Shown: in pieces, positions 25,284-35,812 of the stretch
Layout of the letters: each line of letters starts with the position of its first letter
How positions within the stretch are numbered: position 1 is the first letter of the stretch
Assembly: GCA_020726505.1 (NCBI GenBank)
Contig: JAHLEZ010000001.1
Coordinates: 3,038,001-3,102,000, forward strand
From: Leptodontidium sp. MPI-SDFR-AT-0119
Taxonomy: Eukaryota; Ascomycota; Leotiomycetes; Helotiales; Leptodontidiaceae
Length of the DNA stretch: 64,000 bases
Direction: 5' to 3'
Translations under genes and position numbers: made by a program
Notes under the pieces: generated by a model
Database searches by the model: none
The model's input: the letters and a program-made list of their open reading frames with translations, nothing else
Told to the model about the DNA's origin: nothing

Positions 25284-25720
25284 AAACTAGTGTTTCTAAG
25301 GACCTTTAAACTACTAAGGAAGTAAAGGAATTATTAATTATTTAGTCTACGCCGAAGGCTAACAAAGAATTCAGGTTACAACTCAATACCTTTATTTAAA
25401 TCATCACATAACAACCCTTTAACACGTCAACTACTCTTTAAAAAGCCGTTAAGGCTTTTAATCAAAAGGACTTCGCTCTTAGCTAAGTAGAAATAAAGAT
25501 ACAACAATTAGAGGCTAAATTAAATCAATTACAACCACAGAAAAAGCGGAAGGTACAAACTAGCCCAAATTCCAAGTTTGTAAATATTCAGGCTATCTAA
25601 AGAGCTCAAATTACAGCTAAAGATCAAGAAATTGTACCTATTAATTCAGATTCAGCAGGAGATTCTAATGTTACAGAAGATTATATAAAAATTAAAGCGC
25701 TATAAAGTTATTGAGTATTA
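25284..25720 (+). pseudogene. Fot1/pogo transposase relic, C-terminal part
   Basis: The transposase tail interrupted at 3714 resumes here. Readable features are a basic, Gln/Leu-rich helical segment (EIKIQQLEAKLNQLQPQKKR) and KVQTSPNSKFVNIQAI, both typical of the C-terminus of Fot1-family transposases, then an acidic tail. A few in-frame TAA codons are present. Fewer mutations are visible here than in the LTR elements. Confidence 0.82.
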
Positions 25721-25761
25721 TTATAAGTAGTGGTAAAATTGCGGGGTGTCCAGAATGGGGG

Positions 25762-25788
25762 GGTGTCCGGAATGGTGGGGTGGGGACT
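25762..25788. repeat. Right terminal inverted repeat of the Fot1-like element
   Basis: Exact inverse of 2059-2085, followed by TA. A second, slightly changed copy of the inner part (ggtgtccagaatgg) lies 17 bp further in, at 25745-25758. Confidence 0.95.
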
Positions 25789-25790
25789 TA

Positions 25791-26830
25791 TTAGTAGCAC
25801 CATTTGGAAGGATCGAGAAGAAGGCAATATCCAAGTTTGAGATGTGATTTTCGTAGGCTGAGTATGCATTAAGATCGATTGAGTTCAACTGATCACTTGA
25901 AGGTCTGTTTGCGCTGACTTGTCTGTCGTCACCAAAATAAGATCCAAAGAGTTGGCTGTGCTTAGCTGTTCCGAAAGGTACAGAAGTGGAGCTGGAGAGT
26001 GCAAAGTCTTAAAGCAGGAATTAGCGATATGGAGATATCAAGTCCAACAACTCAAGTTGCATATAGGTGGCGGGATAATTGCCCAGATAACTATCCTAAA
26101 CTGCCGTATCCGTCCCAATGCATGGAGGGAGGGATGGTTGGGTTGTTTCATCTACGATGGTCGATTACAGTTGCTGAATATCGCTCTATGGTTACTGAAT
26201 GACCTAAATGACTGAAATCAGTAAGTCACTGTCTACAACACAACTAAATGTATATAGAGATTACTATGTTCCATGGATTTATCCAGGCTCGTCTCGGTGT
26301 TCTGGGTGAATTTATTCTGTGAAGATTGTACTTCTGGACGTCGATCATGCTCCTCATTAGCACCTAGTGACAATGTATGGCTTCCTACGTCAGGCTATAT
26401 TGTATCTCCTTCTTCCTCGACATTGCTTTGACGGGCACTGGTATTTATATCAATCCAGTTGTCGATGTCATGCTCGGGAACTCCGAGAGAATGAAATGAT
26501 TTTTCGTGGCGACTGACAAGGTCCCTGTAGAACCCTCACCTTGAAAATCATAATTTTGGGAAAACTAATAGGGCAATACTTGCGAGCATATGTTCGGCCG
26601 CAAAACTGACAAGTGAACGGCCTTTCCTTGGTGTCTACATTCGCTTCAGTCGGAACATTGGATATCGATCAAATAACGTACGGCCTCGCACATGTCTCGA
26701 ACAGTGCTCACTGCGTTTGAAAACCTTCTGGCAGACAGGGCAGGAATATTGCTTGTGTGGCTTTTTGTGGTTCTTCAGCAACCCGGATGCTGGTATTATC
26801 AGAGATTATGGTCGACGTGGAGGCAGTCTT
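25791..26830 (-). pseudogene. N-terminal half of a C2H2 zinc-finger transcription factor, cut by the transposon nest
   Basis: On the minus strand two tandem C2H2 fingers can be assembled across two short introns. Finger 1 reads YSCPVCQKVFKRSEHCSRHV (C-x2-C-x12-H-x3-H) and lies at about 26685-26745. After a 48-bp intron, finger 2 reads RPFTCQFCGRTYARK. A second GT..AG intron precedes DLVSRHEKSFH (C-x2-C-x12-H-x4-H). This tandem arrangement is typical of fungal C2H2/Fungal_trans regulators. Downstream the frame contains stops (for example after EEEGDTI) but becomes open again to the transposon edge (SQLFGSYFGDDRQVSANRP and DIAFFSILPNGATN). There it joins the frame of 2056-1380. The start codon is not certain because a frame change lies just upstream of finger 1. 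Confidence 0.82.
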
Positions 26831-26999
26831 GCCCAAGCGAGTGAAGCTGTGGTGCGGCGGAGGGCCTGCCTGCAGGGATACAGTTGTCATTGCGCGGCGG
26901 ATGTACTGACGGCAGGGGTGTTGCCGCATGAAGATGGCTATCTCGTGATTCCGACAACATGGAGTGACCTCAGTCGAAGTTGATACAGCGATATACACT

Positions 27000-28146
27000 G
27001 CATTCAGAGGTCTGTGGTTTGCGGGGAGGCTGGTTTTAACCTGCCCGTTGTTGAGCGAGCCCTGGCCTCAGCAAATAGCTTGGTCGTGTTTTTGGGGGCG
27101 ACAAGAACTACTGTGGGAGGGATAAAGCCCAATAAACCACACAACAAGAGAGGTAGTATGTAGTGAGATACGAGAGAGATTCTAAGTGTAAGAAATCACG
27201 GATCGATTAAATCTAAAGATAATACATATCTAAAGAGTTTAAAAAGTTAAAGGAGGGGAGGAGAAAAAAGTGTATTAAATAATATTTATAAAAAGTTCTT
27301 CGTTATTGAGTTGTTTTTAAGTATTAAGCTCTTTTATATAAAAAGAGCTTATCCGGTTAGGTGACAAAGAAGCTACCGAAAGCCTTCCCCACCACATTAC
27401 CTTCTGGTTTTAAGCGAGAGCACTTGCCGGTGGGTTTATAATATAATAAGAATCTAGCCAGCATAGCAATTGGACATCGAATATTTGCAAAACAATTGTT
27501 CGGCTGGTCTGTTTGTGCACGTGACTCTCGCTTATATTCGCTTTTCGAACACTCTTTACTTTGCCTTGAGAATGCGGCCGGTCGCGGCCCAATTTTGCAC
27601 CGGAATCGGTATCAAATTTAAATGTTCAGATAGTGTTGAATTAAGCTCTGACCTAGCCTAGGGTTAGTAGTTAAGTTTACCGAAGCTAGCGGAGATGATC
27701 AGTAATCTATTTCCTTACCGCTCACAGTTCATCAGCGTGATTGAATCGTTCGATATTTCAACAGCGTATCAGGCATTCGGTCCCTTCAGCATATTAGGCA
27801 AGGATGTATTTGTGTGTGTGGTCCGCAGCTATTGATTAGATGTCTGAGGGAAATTCTTATGACAAAAATCTGTTTGTTTTCGGCATCCCGGACAGACAGC
27901 GCGGGGACAAGTGCTTTACACCCGGCCTAACGATCATAAGGGTTCCTGCTGCTGTAGCGCCAAAGCCCGGGCCGGGGCTGAAAATGGTATACACTAGCCT
28001 GGGGGATTCATAACCTAAGTTTCAGGCGATAAGTAATCATAGAAACCATATTTCCTGAATATATTATCAGCTCCGGATAGCCACGACTTTACTACTCAAC
28101 CGTCTTTTGTTCCCACTCAGATCTCCCTCCTACTACTGCAGTCGCC
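27000..28146. other. Gene-poor spacer with an AT-rich island
   Basis: No gene recognised. About 27180-27360 is strongly AT-rich (runs of ttaaa, tataaaaag) and resembles a decayed repeat fragment. The rest has average composition. The last 150 bases before 28147 should hold the promoter and leader of the dehydrogenase; CT-rich sequence precedes its start codon. Confidence 0.5.
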
Positions 28147-29241
28147 ATGCCTGGATTAAAAGGGAGCGTCCTCATCACTGGCGCCAACGGTGGCTTAGGA
28201 AGCGCCTTTGTGTCAAACTTCATCAAGTCCACCTACGGAAGTCAATACCGAGGTCTCTACCTCGTGCGCAACCCTGCCGCAGCAAACGACCTCAAGGGTG
28301 TTCTGAGATCAGCTCCAGCATCCCATACCTCAGAAACACTTCCTGCAGACCTCTCCAGCTTGCAAAGCATTCGCAGCGTCGCAGCTGACATCAATTCCCG
28401 CGTCGCGAATGGAACCCTAGAGCCCTTGCGAGCAGTGGTTCTCAATGCTGCGTTCCAGGAAGCTAATGGGGGGACGATGAAGCCGCAGACATTTACGAAG
28501 GATGGATATGAAGCTCACTTCGGAGTAAATTACTTGGCAAACTTCCTATTTGTGCTGTCAATCCTACGAAGCATGGATAAGAACCATGGGAGGATTGTCA
28601 TAGTTTCAAGCACTGTTCATGATCCGTATGATAAGGCAAATGGAACTGTTGGGGCTTGGGGGAAGGAAGAGTATCAAACGGTTCTTGGGGACGTAAACGC
28701 CTGGGCCCGGGGTATTGAGTTCACCGATGATGGGTTGAAGGCTGGCGCCAGACGGTATGGTGCCAGCAAGACCATGCTCGTTATGTTCATGTAAGCCAAG
28801 ATCTCATCTATATGGTGCATTGTACTGACAAAATATAGGTATGAGCTCCAGCGCCGACTTAATGCCGACCCCGATCTCTCTAACATCTCCATCCTGGCTG
28901 TCGACCCCGGTCTCATGGGAGGCACTAAACTCACCAGGAATGGTGTCATGATTCTCAAAATCATATCTCAGATCGTGACCCTTTTCCAGGGCATCGTAGT
29001 CTGGATTAGTCCCAATGGATCTCTGCGGTCGCCAAAGAAGTCTGGCGGGGACTTACTGCGAGCGGCGTTCGACGAGGAGGAACTTGGGGAGCATCCCAAG
29101 GCTGTCTATCTGAATGGGAGCGAGCCGAAAGTTTCTGGTAAGGAAGCAAGGGATGAGCAGAAGCAGAAGATGCTTTGGGAACAAAGTTTGAAGCTGGCTG
29201 GCATTGAGGAGGGGTCTACGATATTGAAGTCTTGGAATTGA
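28147..29241 (+). CDS. Short-chain dehydrogenase/reductase (SDR)
   Basis: Two exons (28147-28790 and 28839-29241) joined by a 48-bp GT..AG intron give a 348-residue protein with a consistent frame. Visible motifs are the nucleotide-binding TGANGGLG (residues 11-18, TGxxxGxG), LNAAF in place of the usual NNAG-type strand, the catalytic-region VSST, and YGASK (YxxxK, about residue 205). These define the classical or extended SDR fold, an NAD(P)H-dependent oxidoreductase. The substrate cannot be told. The long C-terminal region after YxxxK resembles fungal SDRs close to the protochlorophyllide-reductase/WW-oxidoreductase type. The start ATG sits in a good context (gtcgccATGc). There are no neighbours of related function. 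The gene appears intact, unlike the material on both sides. Confidence 0.93.
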
Positions 29242-32193
29242 CCGGTCTTAAACCAGTCGTTGGGCGCACGTTAATCTCTCTATTTCTATTTGTGGTCAGG
29301 GACGAGCTTGTATATGTTCAGTAGTGTACTTGTGATATTTTCTTATTTTACCTTCCTTCATAACTAAGTTCCCACCACAGTAGTGCCAAAATACTTGATA
29401 CACAAGCTTTTGCGGTCGTGGATTACAACGACGTACTGTCAAAGTATGCATCTCAAGTGTTGGGCGCTTTGCTTGAGGTAGAACGCTGCGTTCACTTCCT
29501 TTGACCCTGAACTGTGTATGAGAAGGCTTCACGTTGTGAACTCAACACAGTCTCACGCAACTCTTTCTGGTGAGTATAGCAGCCAAGTAAGACTTCGTTC
29601 AGCATCGCCGTAGCTTGACCTAGAGGCCATGATCATCTTCTTCAATATTATTTCTCGAAGAGTAAGATATTTCTTCTTCCTCCTGTGGAGATCTGAACAA
29701 AGTTATGGTACAAGAATGCCAAGCCCAAGGCCAAGTGCAAATAAGCTTTCGGGTCTTACTATCATACTTCCACACTAATCCCTTGGTGTTGGCCTAGCCA
29801 AATATCAGAAGTACTCGTGTGCTGCTGATTAGTCGGCTTTGGGCTCTCCCCACCAAACCCAATGGGGGATGCAAGCAACAGGACCCTTGTTCTGAAACCT
29901 TAATTATCTTCGACTCCAAACCAGGTTTCCGTAGATGCCCCTGAATTACGCACTACTGTAGAGATGTTTTGGATCTCTTTGCACCAAAATCTAGGAAACA
30001 CCCCCTCTTACCCCTACTAAGGCTTTTCAGTTGATCCTCCTATGTATCGTTTACACAGTCGTTTGAGCTCAAAGTAAGTCCTACTGAATTTCTTCATTTC
30101 ATTTGCTAGAGGCTAAAAATGTATGTGCAGTTGTTCTACCTTGTGCGAACAGCCTTTTCCACAAATAGATATATGTCCTTGTAACGGTAGTGTATTTCCT
30201 CGGCAAACACAAGGTGGTTCGGGGATCTCGAAGATCAGGAGGTAGTGGTACCATGTACGTACCCTTATGCTTATAACACGTCGTATATTAAGCTTTAACG
30301 TAATTTATACGAAAATCAATATTAAATTAATTCTGATTATATACTATACTACTTGAATAGAGAGGAGTCTATTAGCGAGTTTGATTCAACGATTAAAAAG
30401 GAATCAGAAAAAGAGCGTCTATACGTAACAATGATATATTAAATAAATACAATTATTTGCGAGTACGTACGATTAATAAACCAAGGATTCTGGTGTTCTT
30501 GCGAGCCACCAGCTGCGGCTAATCAACGTCTTTCACGTGATAATGTTTTTAAAATCGAATCTATATAAGCCTCAATATAAGGTAAGCAAGTCATTCCCTG
30601 ACATCGACCAAATTCTCAGCTCTGAGCTCTGGAATTGTGCAGACAAATTTTTCCAAAATTTCTAGGCTCGGCTTGAACTATACCGAAGAATAGCTAGATT
30701 CTTTCCCACAAGAAAGTACTTCACTCCGGGTTTTGTTCCCTAGGAAAGCACTTGCCTCCGCCCACAACACACAGAGAGACCAGTCCCTGAACCAACTCGC
30801 TTACTTTGTTAACCTATCTCATCAACTCTATGTCAAAAATATCCCAAAACTTAATTTCACAGCCCACCGATCCACCAACACAAATAAAGCTACAATGAGA
30901 CCACTTTGTGGTAAAAAATTTCTCTGCTCTATCCAGCAAGGTAGGCGGATGTCCTGCAAGTCAGAGGCCGGATAGTTCAGTAGTAGAATCTATCAAGCTT
31001 GCTGTAACAAGAGAACAATAACAGTGAATTACAATTGAGGAAACAGGAGAACGGATCCAGGTAAACTGGAGGTGTACAGCCGAGGACTTCAGAGGGTGGA
31101 AAAGGTCGCTTGACATGGATGCATAAACAAAGACGGAAAACATCAAACGGACGTAAAAAAGTATACCTAAGTTATCATATACTTGAAAGAGATAATAATC
31201 TCAATTTCCCGTCAGCAAATAATGAAGATACGCACCTAAAAAGGCCAAAGCTCAAGAGGGGGTTTACCATGAGGGGAAAATGTGGGGCAACTTTCGTTGT
31301 GACGACCCGCATATTCTTGTTTACCCTCGCTTAAATCCACCTATAGTAACACACTTTCCTCTACTTAAAACGACATCCCAGCTCAACTTGATATGCATAT
31401 TAACAACTTGCCATGTAGCTTGTCTTGTTTTATGATCATTAGTCGACACTTCAAACGCACCCTCGGAGAAATATATGTTTGAATCGTTGCCTTTGGGCAT
31501 GGCCCATAGATCGATGTCGTCCACTTTATTTTGCGTACCTATTCTACTCGATCCTCATAGCCTCGCTTCTATACACGGAAGCTCAGGCTTAGGGTAGCTA
31601 GGATACGACAATAACACTGCTTCAGGATTCTTCTGCCACTACTCTGGCCCCGATTCTGCCTCATGTGCACGCGAGATTTCAGACGCAACATTCAATGAAC
31701 ACTCTTATCAAGCTCCCCTTGCCTAAACTTACTGATTACTGTACACATTGGGGGGGGATTCATTCAAAAATAGTCCTCCAGGGGCTGAGCAGGCCTTCAG
31801 AAGTGCCTTGCGATATTCTTGACCAACTGCTTGCAACCGAGCCTTCCTTCGCGTATGCACGAACCTGGACACCGTCACACCGAGTAGAAGATAAAGATCA
31901 GGTATCCGCTATAGAGTCACTCTATTCGACACAAGGACCAAGAAATATGCAAGCTCGCATACATCAAGCTGCTCTATCATGAGAGGTGTACATTCAGAGG
32001 CTCGTCCAGGGGGATGCATGTTCACGAGGCGTAACCTTATGAATAATTTCTCCTCATTTGGGGGGGGGGGGAGGGGAGGGTGTAACAGGGTAAGCTCAGT
32101 GACGTTAAAGGCAGGGCCTTCCTCTAGAAGCATGGACGACGCAAATCAAGAGCGTTCGAAACTAGCGAAATCAACGAAACCCCACACGTCACA
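29242..32193. other. Long gene-poor stretch with decayed repeats
   Basis: No coding region is supported over nearly 3 kb. About 30260-30480 is an AT-rich block resembling RIP-mutated repeat remnants. A tRNA-like box lies at 30966-30989. A homopurine run of 12 G then gaggggaggg begins at 32060. The remaining sequence shows only short chance open frames. Confidence 0.5.
30966..30989 (+). repeat. tRNA-like A-box fragment, copy 1
   Basis: ggccggatagttcagtagta followed by gaat is nearly identical to 35743-35766 (one difference). It contains a match to a Pol III A-box (TAGTTCAGTAGT). No B-box or folded tRNA can be made from the following bases, so this is probably a SINE or tRNA-derived fragment rather than a tRNA gene. 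Confidence 0.5.
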
Positions 32194-33034
32194 ATGTCAA
32201 CAAGCTCCGGTAGAGCTGAAGAAGGGGGTTGTTCACGGTGTGGGCATTCGATGGAGCAGCATCAAAAACTCAAATATACAAAGTGTATAAAGTGTAAGAG
32301 AAGCTTTGAGGTGTGCTAGGCTGGGATCCATGGAGATGATGGTGTTGGTTGGAGAATCTGTTACGTACCATGCTCACGCGGCGAAAAGTACTACCCCTTA
32401 GGCCTCAGCAGAGCTCACGAGCTTAGCCCTCACGAATATCGACCCGGACATGTCGCTTATAGGCCAATATCCCCCGATGTCGACGACACCATAGATGAGA
32501 CGCTAGACGAGGCTTTCGATCGTTTGAGTATTGGAGACTCCGGTCCATCCAGCTCTGGTGCATGTGGGCATATTAGGGTTGACTCTGGGGACACAGATGA
32601 ACTAGCGTGGGATCCAGCTGTCACAACTGGCGCTGGGTCATGTTCAACCTTGGAGCGGATGGACTTGGGAGGCAGAAAACACCCGCTAGTACCGCAGTCG
32701 CGTAGCGAAAACTGGAGATTGGCAGTATGAGTATGATTACATAACTCTTGGACCTGAGACCGAGAAAGGAAAAGAGAAAGGGAAAGGGAAAGGAAAATGG
32801 AAAGGGAAACGAGAATCTGGGGGTTCCGAGGATGAACTCACATGGGACGAGTCGACTGTTAAGCAGCGCGCTTGGAGCAGATGGATCTGGGAAGAACACA
32901 ACAGCCGTTACTACCGTAGCCGCCAGAAGGACTCCGGTGAAGAGTGGGAGTTTGAGTATGACTATAAAACCGACGGCCCTTCTGTTAAGAAGCAGAGCGG
33001 TAATAGGAAAGCGAGTGGGAAAACGAAGAAGTAG
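32194..33034 (+). pseudogene. Decayed gene: Cys-rich N-terminus plus two WSxWxW/YYRSR/EYDY repeats
   Basis: The frame starts at an ATG (context cacaATGtc), reads MSTSSGRAEEGGCSRCGHSM, and has a second Cys pair (CIKC), suggesting a zinc-ribbon-like N-terminus. An acidic linker follows (PDVDDTIDETLDEAFDRL). Then come two copies of a module W-S-x-W-x-W-E-(A/E)-E/H-N ... Y-Y-R-S-R ... G-(D/E)-W-x-(Y/F)-E-Y-D-Y, at about 32651-32735 and 32872-32965, separated by a lysine/glycine-rich (KGKGKG) linker. I recall similar modules in unnamed fungal proteins; no function is known to me. Breaks are TAG at 32317, a +1 frame change near 32640 and TAG at 32687, replacing the first Tyr of YYRSR in copy 1. The stop is at 33032-33034. 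It is convergent with the next gene, 62 bp away. Confidence 0.7.
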
Positions 33035-33096
33035 TTCTTTAGCTTCGCTCACGCGGCTCGGCAGTTATGTAGTTATCCTACATCAACACGACCTGC

Positions 33097-35125
33097 TCAT
33101 ATCTCGCGTTGACCTCTGAGCCATTCGTGCTTCCGAACATCTGGTATTCCTATGCTATCAAAAGTCCGATCTCCAGTCGCATCCCATGAACTCATTCTCA
33201 GTACATGAAGAGTTGCTTGTTTGGATGGTCCTTGTTTAAACCGGTTGATTGGGACCGCTCTATCGGGGGCTTGAGGAAGTAGTGTCGTTGGGGTCGCAGG
33301 CGCAAAACCATTCATCACATTTCTCGTTGAAAGATTGTCGACCGTGCTCTCAACAGCATCCTGACCGCTGGCCCTCTTGTCATGTAAAAATCCTTTCTCG
33401 ATCGCAGTCTTGTGCAAATAGCACTCATTAATCTTTATTTTATCCAACCACCAGACCCAATGCTTATATTCTCGCAAAGGGAGTGTAGATTCTAGCCGCG
33501 GCAAGAGTTCCGGCTCGATCTGTGCATGTTCATTGTACCGAATGGTGGCCAACCGAAGCAGAAAATGTCCTTGTCTGCAAGTCGAAAATTAAAGCGATGG
33601 CGGAGTACGTCCGCCCTTGAGACGAGATCTCTAGGATCTTTGTAGATAGTTGAGCGTTCCTCGTGTAGAAAAGACTGGCTCAAGCCGGTCCACGCAGTGA
33701 CATCAAGATCTGGGTACCCCAAGACCAGCCCGGGTGCTCATGATGCGTCGTTAAAAAGCGTCCAATCATTCCAAACATCTGGTTGGAACCACATCTCAAG
33801 AAGCCCAGCCAAAGTGGTGCAAGCCTCGGGTTCCGCATCGCCAAAGGTTTGGCAAGCAATTCCACATTAGCAGCCTCAATAACTGGTTGGAGAACATTGT
33901 ATATAGAGCCAAGCCAAGCGCTAGCAAGATTGGAATGGATACCTGGCTCCCAGAAAATGCTCCAGATAGCAGAGCTAATGGCACGTGCGGATAAGCTGAG
34001 AGCCATGTAATATCGAATGTCATCAGTATAATCCCGAACGCGTACTGGAGGTTCATGCGATATATTCGTAGGCGGGGGTATTTGGGGCCGAGGAAGTCGA
34101 GGCTGCAAGTCCTGTGTGGCGTGGAATGGGAATAACAGGACAGTCAAGAAAGCCTCTGTAGGCTGCGAACTGAAGTCATACAAGGAGCAAAGCTCGAGGA
34201 TGAGGTGGACAGCCTCAATAAAAGAAGGAGGCTTCTCCTGGAGGAAATCATCCGTCGTTAGCTTGGTGCTAATGGCGAACTGAATATCTTCGTTGCAGTG
34301 CGCAGTCCAGGGCGGCACACTCCCTTGGGCAAACCACCCAATTCCAGGAGCTAGCACTGCAGCGAGCCACCGCACTAGCTTCTTAGACGAGTGGCCAAGA
34401 GGCAAAAGTACGTCTTTCTTCGACAAGCCAAACTGACATGTCAAGAAGGGCGGCATGACTGCGGAGTAACGTATGCGCCTATGCTGCATCTCGAGGAGGC
34501 GTACCGAAAAGATATATGACCAGCAGAGTGTGAGGATGGCGAGGCCATTCGGACCTGATAGTCGACTCTGACCGATTGAAGACTCTGGGAGTATTGCGCA
34601 AACGAGAGGCTTCTTTATCCAAAGATTGAAAGTTTTCTGGGCACCAGAGACAACCTCCGGGTGCCATGGCTCATCATTGCTGGCAAAACTATCGGACCTT
34701 CCAACATCAACACCGGCCAGCTCTGGGCATGGAACATTCCACAAGGCGTTCCCACTGAGTGATCGTTTCCCACGTAGGTTTTCAGGAATCTGAGGAATGT
34801 CTTTCAGTACAAGCGAAGGTTGGAGGCAGCAGGGCGGCAGGCTGCCAGGTGGAAAGTGTTCTGCATCGCTGATGTATGAATTCCACATCCTTTGGCCTGC
34901 TGCAGAAGCGTTATCGATCTGCTCGGCAGTTGGAACCAGGATATCATCCTCGCGGCCAGCAAGCGTCAGCTGCGAACTATGAATAGCCGAGTTTTGTGTC
35001 GCCTCCGTACCAGAATACGTGTCGGCTGGAGGAGATTCGCACGGAGTATCGGACGGGGAAGGGGTGCGAGGAGAGTTGCCCCAAAAGTGCTTTTCGGAGA
35101 AGCCTCCCAGGGAAGTCCCCACTGA
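33097..35125 (-). pseudogene. Fungal protein of unknown function, broken by two frameshifts
   Basis: A long frame of roughly 480 codons (35125 down to about 33720) continues in a second frame (GYPDLDVTAWTG to FGWPPFG, about 33720-33545) and a third (EPELLPRLE, EYKHWVWW, about 33520-33097, ending KHEWLRGQREI). The three pieces join into one plausible protein of about 670 residues. No GT..AG signals explain the joins near 33735 and 33535, so I read them as one-base frameshifts. Early in the gene are S/P-rich segments (SPRTPSPSDTPCESPPADTYS); the middle has hydrophobic helices. I recall this architecture from Leotiomycete hypothetical proteins but no function. A stop codon lies directly upstream of the first codons, so the true start or an upstream exon is not found. 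Confidence 0.65.
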
Positions 35126-35742
35126 CAATCAGGATCGGTATGAGTATTGCGATCCTCGATGCTGCCGCCGTACGGATGAACTGCTTGCGTTTGCACGTCG
35201 GCCTCGTTGACTTCGAGTCCCGTTTGCATGCTTCAGACGCGTATCCAGTCGATTTTGAAAATGCTGGAGGCGAGTGGTAATTGTTGCAATGTCGGACGGG
35301 CGTGATGGCTCGCACTGTGCCATGTGCTGTTTTGAAATTCTCTGCGGTACACAAAGGTCGCATTATCAATGCTACCAGCCCCGCGTATATTGTAATGAGA
35401 GTATTGTGGCCGTGGGGTGGTGGTCAGCCAAAGCAGAGGGAAGGTCAGCATTCAGGGTTGCGTTGTTGAGCGCACGTGACCTCTGGGCTACCTGAGCCGA
35501 ACAGTGCGGCTGCACCCAGCAGCGCTCGAGGCTTGTTCTTTCAGTTGTCAGCGTTACACAGCGGCCACATCACTCTTCACTGTTTTCTCGAGTATGGAGT
35601 ACGCGCTGGCGAAACTGAAAAGCTTACCAAAGCACCTCCGTCTATTCTGCGCCGAGGCGCAATCAATGATTGGGGCATGACGATTCTGGCTATATAACTA
35701 GGTTCAAGTAAATGCAACCAATCATTGCATGCGATGTCAGCT

Positions 35743-35812
35743 GGCCGGATAGTTCAGTGGTAGAATACGTGCTTTGGGTAATATCAACGCTTGTACGTGG
35801 TCTTGGGTTCAA
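35743..35812 (+). repeat. tRNA-like sequence, copy 2 (possible SINE head)
   Basis: A 24-bp match to copy 1 including the A-box (TAGTTCAGTGGTAGAAT) is followed about 40 bases later by GGTCTTGGGTTCAATG, which partly resembles a B-box (GGTTCAANTCC) with one key base changed. An acceptor stem does not pair (GGCCGGA has no partner downstream), so it is unlikely to be a working tRNA gene. Confidence 0.5.

Larger units (their letters stand above)
2059..25788 (+). mobile_element. Fot1/pogo-type (Tc1-mariner) DNA transposon carrying three nested LTR elements
   Basis: The ends are perfect 27-bp terminal inverted repeats beginning AGTCCCCACC, flanked on both sides by TA (2057-2058 and 25789-25790), the target duplication expected of Tc1-mariner/Fot1 elements. 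The transposase frame can be followed from 2192 to 3714 and resumes after the Gypsy-1 element at 25284. Without its nested insertion the element would be about 2.16 kb, a normal size for a full-length Fot1-like element. It lies inside a host transcription-factor gene on the opposite strand. The coding region is full of stops and cannot be autonomous, whereas the terminal repeats are intact. Confidence 0.93.

Noticed and set aside
2059..25788. CRISPR array or prokaryotic defence island
   Set aside because: No regularly spaced repeats; all repeats are LTRs or terminal inverted repeats of eukaryotic transposons.
26708..26998. Separate small genes on both strands near the C2H2 fingers
   Set aside because: The overlapping frames are other readings of the zinc-finger gene; the finger motifs decide the strand and frame.
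32621..33052. 143-codon minus-strand open frame
   Set aside because: Antisense of the broken Cys-pair/EYDY gene; Phe-Pro-rich sequence mirrors the Lys-Gly linker.
35743..35812. tRNA gene
   Set aside because: The acceptor stem does not pair and the B-box has a wrong base; called as a tRNA-like repeat instead.
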